The position numbers were made by a program, and so were the translations under genes. Below are positions 23,303-31,568 of a DNA stretch of 64,000 bases, piece by piece (positions within the stretch are counted from its first letter, which is position 1; every line of letters begins with the position of its first letter). This DNA comes from Mucilaginibacter sp. SG564 (GTDB taxonomy: Bacteria > Bacteroidota > Bacteroidia > Sphingobacteriales > Sphingobacteriaceae). Where the stretch lies: NCBI RefSeq assembly GCF_013149275.1, contig NZ_JABGNA010000013.1:106043-170042 (forward strand), read 5' to 3'. The notes beneath the pieces were generated by a model. It had not been told where the DNA came from. It saw only the letters and a program-made list of their open reading frames with translations, and did no database searches.

Positions 23303-24805
23303 CTAATCCTCCGGCTTTTCCCTCGGATCGGCCATCCTCACAATGCGGGGCTCAAATTTGGCCAGCACTTCCACCAGGTCGGTTTGGGCGGCCATCACGG
23401 TATGGATGTCCTTATAGGCCATCGGTGCTTCATCCACATCTGAGCCCATGAGCGTGATACGTTTATCTACCAGGTTGGCGGCTACCGCGGCACGGTCGAT
23501 AGTTTTAAAAGCCGCGCTACGGCTCATCAATCGCCCTGCTCCATGTGAGGCAGAATTGATAGAGCGCACATCGCCCTTACCGCGCACCACAAACCCGGGT
23601 GTACTCATACTACCGGGAATAATTCCCAGCACGCCTTCTCCCGCAGGAGTTGCACCTTTTCGGTGTACCATCACTTCGGTACCATCGGCCAGCTGCTCTT
23701 TCCAGGCAAAGTTATGGTGGTTCTCGATGCGGGTAAGTGGTGTTAAGTTGAGCGCTTTGGCTATTTTGTTATGGATCTCGTGATGGTTAGCGCTGGCATA
23801 TTCGCCGGCCAGGTTCATCGCAATCCAATATTCCTGTCCTTCATCCTTATCCAGGTCGAGCCAGGCCAGGTGTTTGGCCTCGGGCGGTAACTTGGTTTTG
23901 CTCATAGCAATTTTGGAGTAATGATCGGCAATGCTACCACCAAAACCACGTGATCCGGAGTGCGAAAGCAGAGCCAGATAATTACCTGCGGGTATACCTT
24001 CCAAAGCACCATCAGCCAGGGTAAGTTCACCCCACTCCACAAAGTGGTTACCAGTGCCAGATGTGCCCAACTGGGCGTATGCCTTGTCTTTCAGCATACG
24101 GATCACTTTGGTTTCGCCCCAGGTACGGCTATCAAACAGGGAGCTATCATAATGTACCTTAGTAGTACAACCCATACCAAAATGGGTATGTTCGCTCAGT
24201 AAACCTTTTAATTTATCCGTCTCTGTATCCACTGCGGTAGCCGGCAGATCAAAAATGCTCAGGCACATACGGCAGGCAATATCTACGCCAACGGCAAAAG
24301 GGATAATGGTATTGGCCGTTGTAGCCAGCACCCCACCAATAGGTAAGCCATAACCCTGGTGGGCATCGGGCATCAAGGCACCGGCAACCGCTATGGGTAA
24401 TTTAACCGCCGTTTTCATCTGCGCCAGGGCGCCTACTTCAATATGTTCTAAACCATAAACCGGAAAATCGGCTATTTCTGTTTTTAAGGTATGTACGGTA
24501 CGCTGTTGCTTCATGAACTTGCCTTCTTTACGCAAGTCGACAACACTTTCGGCCAGATTTTTAAATTTACCGCCTTTTTTCATGGCGTATGGGATCGGAT
24601 CATCGATCAATGCCTCCAGATTGGCCAATATGGTGGCTTTATCCATAACACCATATTTCAACAGTCCGTTGGCTACCCGGCTAAAGTTCTCTAATATTTT
24701 AACGTCGTTAATACCCAGGGCTTTTAACTCGTTGTTGCTTACTTTTTCTTTTTGCCCCACGGCCCCCTGAAGGGGGAGGTTATGAGCCTCATTTTCTTTT
24801 CTCAT
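23303..24805 (-). CDS. rtcB: RtcB family RNA ligase
   Basis: RtcB joins RNA ends carrying 2',3'-cyclic or 3'-phosphate to a 5'-OH, using GTP and Mn2+. This 500-residue copy shows the metal-site Cys in GVDIACRMCLS, TSGTGNHFVEWG, the NHHNFAWKE histidines, HRKGATPAGEGV, and the SASHGAGRLMSR motif whose His takes up GMP. I start at the Met of MRKENEAHN (24805); the upstream extension is hydrophobic and unlike the family. The N-terminal dozen residues are encoded by a CCCCCT/AGGGGG palindrome. It is divergent from a WYL regulator 111 bases away, an arrangement suggesting stress-controlled RNA repair. Confidence 0.92.
   Translation of the reverse strand: MRKENEAHNLPLQGAVGQKEKVSNNELKALGINDVKILENFSRVANGLLKYGVMDKATILANLEALIDDPIPYAMKKGGKFKNLAESVVDLRKEGKFMKQQRTVHTLKTEIADFPVYGLEHIEVGALAQMKTAVKLPIAVAGALMPDAHQGYGLPIGGVLATTANTIIPFAVGVDIACRMCLSIFDLPATAVDTETDKLKGLLSEHTHFGMGCTTKVHYDSSLFDSRTWGETKVIRMLKDKAYAQLGTSGTGNHFVEWGELTLADGALEGIPAGNYLALLSHSGSRGFGGSIADHYSKIAMSKTKLPPEAKHLAWLDLDKDEGQEYWIAMNLAGEYASANHHEIHNKIAKALNLTPLTRIENHHNFAWKEQLADGTEVMVHRKGATPAGEGVLGIIPGSMSTPGFVVRGKGDVRSINSASHGAGRLMSRSAAFKTIDRAAVAANLVDKRITLMGSDVDEAPMAYKDIHTVMAAQTDLVEVLAKFEPRIVRMADPREKPED
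24763..24776. repeat. short G/C palindrome inside the 5' end of rtcB
   Basis: CCCCCT-GA-AGGGGG lies within the first codons of rtcB. It looks like one of the genome's intergenic G/C hairpin repeats that has become part of the coding sequence, and it could hinder translation initiation. Confidence 0.6.
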
Positions 24806-24916
24806 GATACAAAGTAAAACACCTACTGCGCAACGTATTTGCGCAGTAAAAAATAAAATCATAATTTTCTAAAATAATTCCGAATTCGAACATCTGATAT
24901 CCGAAATAACAAAGCT

Positions 24917-25978
24917 ATGCCTGTAAATCGCAATGCCCTTATCCGTTACCGTACTATTGATGGTTGCCTGCAAAATCGTCAAAAAAAATGGACGCTCGAC
25001 GATCTGATAGATGCCTGTGCCGATGCGCTTTATGAATACCAGGGGATAGACAGTGGTGTGAGCCGCCGTACCGTACAGGCCGATATCGAGATGATGCGCA
25101 GCAATAAACTGGGCTACGAAGCACCGATCATCGTTACGGATAAAAAATATTATACTTATGCCGATAAGGGCTATAGCATCACCAATATCCCACTTAACCA
25201 GCAGGATATGCAGGTATTGGGCGAAGTATCTGACCTGCTGAAGCAGTTCAAAGGCTTTAATCATTTTACCGATCTGAACGAAATGGTGAGCAAGCTGGAA
25301 GACAAGATCTATACCCAGAAAACACAGAGCGCGCCGGTAATTGATTTCGAAAAAAATGACAACCTGAAAGGGTTAGACTGGATAGAGACTATACGTAGAG
25401 CCATTGTGGCCCGCAAAACGATGGCTGTAACTTATCAATCATTCAAGGCCAGGGCAGCCAGTACCTTTTGCTTTAGCGGGTATTTATTAAAAGAGTACCG
25501 CAACCGCTGGTTTGTACTGGGCAGATCACATAACCGTTATTCACCGCTTTTAACGCTGGCGCTCGACCGTATACAGGCTATCGAAGACCATGAAGATACC
25601 TATCGTGAAAATAAGGACATCGACCTGGCTACCTATTATAATGATGTACTGGGTGTTACCAAAAGTCTGGGACAACGTGATAATTTGATAGTATTTTGGA
25701 TAGATGTAGCCAACGCTCCTTACGTAATAACTAAACCCCTTCATCACACCCAGAAGCTATTAAAGGAAGATGAAACCGGCAAAATATTCAGCATTAAAGT
25801 GATCATGAACTTTGAGCTGGAGCGTGAACTGCTGGGTTTTGGCGCAAAAATGAAAGTATTAAGTCCGCGGTTACTGGTTAAACAGATCAGGCAGCAATTG
25901 CAAAAAACGTTAGATCATTATAAAGTTCCCAATCCCGAATTTGCGCATGAGGATGATGGAGAAACCTCAGAACGATAA
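24917..25978 (+). CDS. WYL-domain transcriptional regulator
   Basis: This 353-residue protein has an N-terminal winged helix (RYRTIDGCLQNRQKKWTLDDLIDACADALY) of the DeoR type. A central WYL domain follows, with SFKARAASTFCFSGYLLKEYRNRWFVLG and SPLLTLALDRI, and then a C-terminal WCX extension. WYL proteins bind nucleic acids or nucleotide-like ligands and often act as one-component regulators. It is divergent from rtcB, with only 111 bases between the two starts, so it most likely controls rtcB, taking the place RtcR has in Proteobacteria. A rhomboid gene follows 31 bases downstream and may be co-transcribed. Confidence 0.9.
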   Translation: MPVNRNALIRYRTIDGCLQNRQKKWTLDDLIDACADALYEYQGIDSGVSRRTVQADIEMMRSNKLGYEAPIIVTDKKYYTYADKGYSITNIPLNQQDMQVLGEVSDLLKQFKGFNHFTDLNEMVSKLEDKIYTQKTQSAPVIDFEKNDNLKGLDWIETIRRAIVARKTMAVTYQSFKARAASTFCFSGYLLKEYRNRWFVLGRSHNRYSPLLTLALDRIQAIEDHEDTYRENKDIDLATYYNDVLGVTKSLGQRDNLIVFWIDVANAPYVITKPLHHTQKLLKEDETGKIFSIKVIMNFELERELLGFGAKMKVLSPRLLVKQIRQQLQKTLDHYKVPNPEFAHEDDGETSER

Positions 25979-26009
25979 ATAACCTTAACCAATACTTTCG
26001 CAATTTACT

Positions 26010-27632
26010 ATGACTAATTTTTTAACGAAGCTAAAGCTCATCTACCTGCCTTATCTCATTGTCTCCTTGCTGGTGATCAGCACCTATTCGTTCTTAAACT
26101 GGTTGTTGATTATACGTCTGGACTTGATATTATTGAACCAGGAGGTAGTTAACCTTTGGATACCTATAGGCATAGGAACTTTAGCCGTAGCAATATGGTT
26201 AAGACCCCGTATAAAGTTATTATTATTAAAAGACAAGCGGGATAACCTGCCTTTTTTATACAATTTTGCCGCTGCAATAGCCATTATAGCGCCTACTATA
26301 ATTGCTCAGGAATATCTTATTACCGCTACGGGTAAATTAACAAGCTTACAAACCATTGAACAGATCGATCTCCACCATTTAACTAAGTATTATAATTTAA
26401 CCAAACACTTTATTGATAAGCAGCATGCTGCAGCTTATGTTCGAAGTGAGGTAACCGGAAGAAATAGCGAGCATCTTGAATTCTTTATTGACGTTGTTTG
26501 CCCTATCCGCAATGATTCGATCAACAAAACCGACCAGCCTGTAGCCTGGCTTGGAACAGAATATCGGAAGGGGGTGAGCAATAATATTAGTCGTGATGAA
26601 AAGGAGAGCGCCTACAAAGAATTTACTAAAGCAACAGAAGATGAATTTAAAAATCAAGACCTTAACTACTTCACTTATCTTGACAGAATTGGCTATACCA
26701 GTAAACAGCGCGGATTCATAGCTGCAATTAAAACTTCTAAAATATATAAAGGCAATGGAGACCATCTGATTATTATGGAGGCCCAAACAATACCTTTTGA
26801 AGACCGGAACGGAGATAAATTACAATGGATATTTTACTCATTTGGAATAGGCGCGAGTATCTGGCTCATCATGATAGCCATTCCAAAACTCAACATGGCG
26901 ACGTTAAAAAAGTACACCCCTCGTAGCTGGCAAACCGACGTAACTGCGTTTTTCAAACCATTTACTGGTATAAGGTGGCGCAATTTGGGGGTCATCTCTA
27001 TATTGATCGGTATAAATGTCCTCATCTTTATCATCATGGTTTTCGCTGGCCTGGGTGTCATATCTTTTGATACAGCCGACTTGTACAAATGGGGAGCCAA
27101 TTATGGTCCTGCTATAAAAAGTGGGGAATGGTGGCGGCTTATTACATGCATGTTTTTACATGCAGGGCTAATGCACCTGCTAATGAACATGTTTGGTTTA
27201 ATATTGGTTGCTGCTTTTTTAAAATCGCTGCTAGGTAATTTAAAAATGGGGATAGCTTATTTTATATGTGGACTGTTGGCAAGTCTTACGAGTATTTGGT
27301 GGCAGCCGTCTATTATAGGTATTGGTGCATCGGGCGCTATATTTGGATTATATGGAGTTGCCATAGCCCTGCTAACAACCAATAAAACCGGTAAAGGAAA
27401 TAAAAAAGGCGTTTTGCTCAGTTTTCTATTTTTCATAGGAGTTAATTTGCTGTTCGGCCTGGTTGGCAATACAGATAATGCAGCACACATCGGCGGATTA
27501 GTATCAGGATTGATCATGGGTTATATCCTATATTTCTTTATAGAGGCACCTAAACCACCAAGAAAAAGACGAATAAAAATAAAACAGGAAATAATAACCC
27601 CGGATACCGGGCAATCCACTGAACCGGTTTAA
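26010..27632 (+). CDS. rhomboid family intramembrane serine protease with N-terminal extension
   Basis: The C-terminal half (about 330-520) is a rhomboid: WWRLITCMFLHAGLMHLLMNM, the catalytic Ser in GIGASGAIFGLYG and the catalytic His in AAHIGGLVSGLIMGY. The N-terminal 300 residues have three hydrophobic segments at the start (around 14-110), a soluble extracytoplasmic-looking domain (about 120-265) and a further helix, and match nothing I recognise. With 540 residues it is more than twice the size of a minimal rhomboid. Substrates are unknown. It is 31 bases after the WYL gene; its stop overlaps the end of the convergent peroxidase gene by 4 bases. Confidence 0.9.
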   Translation: MTNFLTKLKLIYLPYLIVSLLVISTYSFLNWLLIIRLDLILLNQEVVNLWIPIGIGTLAVAIWLRPRIKLLLLKDKRDNLPFLYNFAAAIAIIAPTIIAQEYLITATGKLTSLQTIEQIDLHHLTKYYNLTKHFIDKQHAAAYVRSEVTGRNSEHLEFFIDVVCPIRNDSINKTDQPVAWLGTEYRKGVSNNISRDEKESAYKEFTKATEDEFKNQDLNYFTYLDRIGYTSKQRGFIAAIKTSKIYKGNGDHLIIMEAQTIPFEDRNGDKLQWIFYSFGIGASIWLIMIAIPKLNMATLKKYTPRSWQTDVTAFFKPFTGIRWRNLGVISILIGINVLIFIIMVFAGLGVISFDTADLYKWGANYGPAIKSGEWWRLITCMFLHAGLMHLLMNMFGLILVAAFLKSLLGNLKMGIAYFICGLLASLTSIWWQPSIIGIGASGAIFGLYGVAIALLTTNKTGKGNKKGVLLSFLFFIGVNLLFGLVGNTDNAAHIGGLVSGLIMGYILYFFIEAPKPPRKRRIKIKQEIITPDTGQSTEPV

Positions 27633-29440
27633 TACCTGCTATCCAAACTTTTGATAAATGCGATAATATCCTTGCTTTCTTTTGCGTTAAGGTTCAGTTT
27701 ATTAAAAGGCAGGGTCTGATTATCAATTTTTATACCCAGACCGGTACCACCACCCTTGTTGTAAAAATCCATCACCTCGTCAAGCGTTTTGAACGCACCA
27801 TTATGCATATATGGAGCAGTACGCGAAGCATTACGTACTGTGGTTACTTTAAAAGCATGCTTAAACGAGGGTGTTTGTACTATATTAAACCGCCCCAGAT
27901 CATTATCTATCACATGCGCCGTTGCCGATTTGGGCACACCGATAACTTCGCTTTCCATTTTCATGAATCGCGGCGGGAGCGTACCATTAAACAAAGGCAT
28001 ATAGTGGCAGGTACCACATTTGGCTTTACCCATAAACAGGTTAAAACCATGCAGTTCATCTTTGGTCATGACGCTATTATCGCCACGCATGTAGTTATCA
28101 AACCGGCTGTTTAAAAGGGTAAGACTGCGCACATAAGAGCCGATGGCGTTCATTACCTCAAGCGTATCTATAGTAGTCCGTTTGTTTGTGGGATAGGCTT
28201 TGGCAAAAAGTTGCCTGTACGTTTTATTCTGCCATAAGCGTTTGGCGGCTACACCCATCGAGCCATGCATTTCATCGGGGTTTTGTACTACATTACTTAC
28301 CTGATCTTCCAGCGTATTAGCGCGCAGATCATAAAACTGTGATGGCTGCAAACCGGCGTTTAATAAAGTAGGCGTATTTCGTTTCAACGGTTGTTTACTA
28401 CTAAGCGCCGTATTTTTGACAAGTCCGTCTGTAAAAGCTTTTTCAGGTTGATGGCAGGAGCGGCAACTTCTGGTTCCAGTGCCTGATAATACCGGGTCGG
28501 AAAACAACATTTTGCCCAATAACACCTTTTGTGGGGTTGATACCGCATCATTATTGGGCGCGTAGGCATTTACATCAAAGGCATTAACCTCAAACAGTGT
28601 CCTGGCATCCTGGCTCAGTAAACGATTGTACCTGATCACGTGGATATTTAAGTGCTGTTCCAGATCGGCAATACTGCGACTGATGGGGTTGCCATAATGC
28701 GTTATAAATTCGGCCCGGTTAAAATTATCAAAACCCGTGTGCGTTTGCAGGTAGGCTACTGCTGCTGAAATTTGCGATGATAACTTTTTTGACTGTTCAT
28801 CATTGCCCGCATAATACTTTAACGCGCTTTGAATACCTTCTAAACCAACGGCGCTTTCGGCCATGCTTTTCTGTGTTAGCGGATCATCAAACCCGGCTAT
28901 ACCGAGCGTCAATATCCGAAATACTTCGAGCCGGGAAGCATCAAATACCTGCCCATCAAGAATATCAATATTGCCAAAATAGGTTTTGTATCTATTACAG
29001 CCATTTTGCAGGGTTTTAAGTTGCTTTATCAGCTCCTTTTGTTTAGAGGTATCATATTTTGGGAACAGATACGCCTCAATTACCTGTAATCCTGCCGGCT
29101 CAAATACCTGCCCGCTCCCCACCTCTACTTCAGGTACCGGCGCCCCATTCATAGCTCTTGCGGTGGCCACATCAAAATATTCGGTGGCCCATTCTACTTT
29201 TTTATACCGGAGCCTGGCTTGCAAAAACAATTGTTGCAGTTGTTTTTCATTGGGCGACTTGCTTTCGGCCGCTGCCTGTAATTTATTTTTCAAAAAAACA
29301 GAAAGATCATTTACCTGTATCAGCAAATCCTGCGCTATGGCCTTAGCTGGAGTTCGCTTTTCTTTTCCGTTTGAAAAAAACGCATAACCTATTACGACGA
29401 TAAGTATCCCTCCTATAAAAACAACTTTCCTCATGCGCAA
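27629..29440 (-). CDS. di-heme cytochrome c peroxidase with helical N-terminal domain
   Basis: This 603-residue exported protein has an N-terminal membrane/signal segment (KVVFIGGILIVVIGYAFFS) and two c-type heme sites in its C-terminal half: SCRSCHQPEKAFTDG and CGTCHYMPLFNG. The latter half matches the MauG/CCP family (RNTPTLLNAG, DLRANTLEDQ, TVRNASRTAPYMHNGAF). Such enzymes reduce hydrogen peroxide in the periplasm. The first 280 residues are helical and resemble imelysin-type iron-regulated domains, an unusual fusion that may link it to iron handling. A start at the third codon (29434) is equally possible. Confidence 0.88.
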   Translation of the reverse strand: MRMRKVVFIGGILIVVIGYAFFSNGKEKRTPAKAIAQDLLIQVNDLSVFLKNKLQAAAESKSPNEKQLQQLFLQARLRYKKVEWATEYFDVATARAMNGAPVPEVEVGSGQVFEPAGLQVIEAYLFPKYDTSKQKELIKQLKTLQNGCNRYKTYFGNIDILDGQVFDASRLEVFRILTLGIAGFDDPLTQKSMAESAVGLEGIQSALKYYAGNDEQSKKLSSQISAAVAYLQTHTGFDNFNRAEFITHYGNPISRSIADLEQHLNIHVIRYNRLLSQDARTLFEVNAFDVNAYAPNNDAVSTPQKVLLGKMLFSDPVLSGTGTRSCRSCHQPEKAFTDGLVKNTALSSKQPLKRNTPTLLNAGLQPSQFYDLRANTLEDQVSNVVQNPDEMHGSMGVAAKRLWQNKTYRQLFAKAYPTNKRTTIDTLEVMNAIGSYVRSLTLLNSRFDNYMRGDNSVMTKDELHGFNLFMGKAKCGTCHYMPLFNGTLPPRFMKMESEVIGVPKSATAHVIDNDLGRFNIVQTPSFKHAFKVTTVRNASRTAPYMHNGAFKTLDEVMDFYNKGGGTGLGIKIDNQTLPFNKLNLNAKESKDIIAFIKSLDSRY

Positions 29441-29561
29441 TAGTAGCTATGCCTGTAAATCACCTTCAAAACCAGGACTTGATAAAAAAGTACAGGGGCA
29501 GTCCTATCGAACTGTCCCCTGATTAAATATTATTTTATGGATCGTTGTACCTATTCTATAG

Positions 29562-30926
29562 TTAAAACTCAAACGCGTTAAGCATAGGGTTGGCATTTTT
29601 GTCGCGATCATTAAGTGGCTGTAAGCTCCATCTTTTTTCAATAAACGACAGGATACTGATAGTTTCATATTGCGTATGATCAACATATCCTTTTTTAGCA
29701 AATGGCGAAATGATCAGCGTAGGCACACGTGTGCCAGGTCCCCATTTTTTATCAATTACCGGTGGAGCCACATGATCCCAGAAACCACCGTTTTCATCAT
29801 AAGTAATAATGATCACCGCGTCTTTACCGTTAGGCCCGTTTAATACATTGTTTATCAGCTCAACAGTATGATTTTCCCCGGCCAATACCGTAGAGTAGCC
29901 CGGGTGTTCGTTAAAATCGCCCAGTGGTTTTACGAATGATACGCTTGGTAAAGTACCCGCTTTGGCCGCAGCAATAAATTCAGTTTCATCTTTCAGATGG
30001 TCTTTTTTCAACTGGGTTCCATCTGCATAATTTTTAAAGAAAGCGAATGGCTGGTGGTGGAACTGAAAATTTGCGTCGGGCTTACCAGCCAGGGCATTAT
30101 CCCAGCCGCCTGAATACCAAACCCATGAAACATTTTTGTCATTTAATCTATCGCCGATAGTGGCCGAGGTTTGGTTAGGCACCAGGGTTTCGGGCTTAGC
30201 ACTTGCCGGGTGTGGCGCGTTAACTGTATAGCTTGTGTTTACTACAAAGCCGTCAGGCGTAACGGCACCATCGGTAATTACATTGCCTGCACCATCCAAC
30301 TTAGCTACCATACTGACCGGAGCATTAGGAAATACCGGACTTGCCGCAGCAATAAGCCATTGATGATTTAAAAATGATCCGCCAAATGCACTATGAAAAA
30401 AATTATCACACAGGGTATATTTTTGGGCCATGCCCAGCAATGGCAATAAGCTGGTTTTATAATAACCCATAGTCAAACCTGCGGTATTGTTATACAGGGC
30501 AAACTTATCCATCTTACCACCATCTATTTGCATTTGTTCCTGGTAGTAGCGGTGTAAAACATCCGGTGTTTCGGTACCCGATGGCACATACTGATCGATA
30601 TTGAAATAATTATTGGGCAAATTGGTAGGGAAAGCACTGCTACCCGGGATGGCGGGCAATGTGGTGTACGCCTTTCCATTGGCATCTAATTGGATGATAT
30701 TAGAAGCCGTAGCGTTTGATAAACCATTGGCGCCTGCAAACTGTCCGTATAGGTTATCAAAACTGTGGTTCTCCAGGTAAATAACTACCACGTGACCTAC
30801 CTTGTTGATATCCGGAGTAGGGTTACTTTTGTTTTTGCAGCTGATAAAGGCTGCGCTAATTGCCACAATACCAATGGTCGGAATTAATAGTGCACCTATT
30901 TTTAAATAGCGTGAGTTGCTTTTCAT
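29562..30926 (-). CDS. phosphoesterase lipoprotein (phospholipase C / acid phosphatase AcpA family)
   Basis: This 454-residue protein has a lipobox (AFISC, Cys30) and an alkaline-phosphatase-superfamily core. Residues 47-60 (VVIYLENHSFDNLY) carry the Glu-Asn of the metal/phosphate site of phospholipase C and AcpA-type phosphatases. Later blocks are SVSFVKPLGDFNEHPGYS, VIITYDENGGFWDHVAPP with the metal Asp/His, and GTRVPTLIISPFAKKGYVDHTQYE. It is surface- or periplasm-anchored and probably releases phosphate from organic phosphates or phospholipids. It lies 121 bases upstream of the peroxidase on the same strand, without a clear operon link. Confidence 0.88.
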   Translation of the reverse strand: MKSNSRYLKIGALLIPTIGIVAISAAFISCKNKSNPTPDINKVGHVVVIYLENHSFDNLYGQFAGANGLSNATASNIIQLDANGKAYTTLPAIPGSSAFPTNLPNNYFNIDQYVPSGTETPDVLHRYYQEQMQIDGGKMDKFALYNNTAGLTMGYYKTSLLPLLGMAQKYTLCDNFFHSAFGGSFLNHQWLIAAASPVFPNAPVSMVAKLDGAGNVITDGAVTPDGFVVNTSYTVNAPHPASAKPETLVPNQTSATIGDRLNDKNVSWVWYSGGWDNALAGKPDANFQFHHQPFAFFKNYADGTQLKKDHLKDETEFIAAAKAGTLPSVSFVKPLGDFNEHPGYSTVLAGENHTVELINNVLNGPNGKDAVIIITYDENGGFWDHVAPPVIDKKWGPGTRVPTLIISPFAKKGYVDHTQYETISILSFIEKRWSLQPLNDRDKNANPMLNAFEF

Positions 30927-31568
30927 GATGGAGATGACGGGTTTTATGTTTGTTAAATTTTTCCCGCCGCAAAAAACAACCTTAGCATCAATTGAACATT
31001 AGTTTAAAATAATCATTGTGTTAAGATAAAATCCCTCTCTGAATATTTACAAAAAGACTAATCAAAGTAATAAACAGATATTTACCCAAAGTGTAAATCC
31101 TCAATTATCAACTTGATATTTAATTTGCCGTTTCCTGTTCAATAACATTTTCAGAAACCTATTCTTTATCCAACACGCCATTTACCAATTACCCCCATAT
31201 TAATCGTTCGGCCATTTAAACTTAACACTACCGGGACATATCGATAACTTTCATTGAATCAGTACATAATATAAATAATGTATCGATTGATGATTTTATT
31301 ACAATCGATTGCAATAAAATTTAAAACAAGGCCCATATTAATCAATTATTTATCTTTTATTAATCATCCGCTATTGTTTTGTATGCAATTATAAACCAGT
31401 TGTACTCCACTTTTACCAACCCACCGGTAATGAGTTAGTGTACCCGATTAACCGATATAACCATGAATCACTATCAACCGTACCCGCCGTAGGTGTGCTG
31501 CCGCATTACACCTATTACCTTAACCAGGTAACCAATCAATTTAAACTTAATCATTAACGAGAAACAGT
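30927..31568. other. long control region upstream of the first SusC gene
   Basis: This 642-base AT-rich divergent spacer lies between the phosphoesterase and susC genes. It holds a strong 28-base palindrome (31293-31320, listed separately) and an ATCGATTG half-site copy at 31282-31289. I see no protein gene or RNA gene in it. Confidence 0.7.
31293..31320. promoter_or_regulatory. candidate operator: 28-base palindrome upstream of SusC
   Basis: The palindrome is centred on CAATCGATTG and extends symmetrically through AT-rich arms with a single mismatched pair. An extra ATCGATTG half-site lies 20 bases upstream (31282-31289). Size and a central CG resemble LacI-family operators. It is about 250 bases before the SusC start codon. 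Confidence 0.55.
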
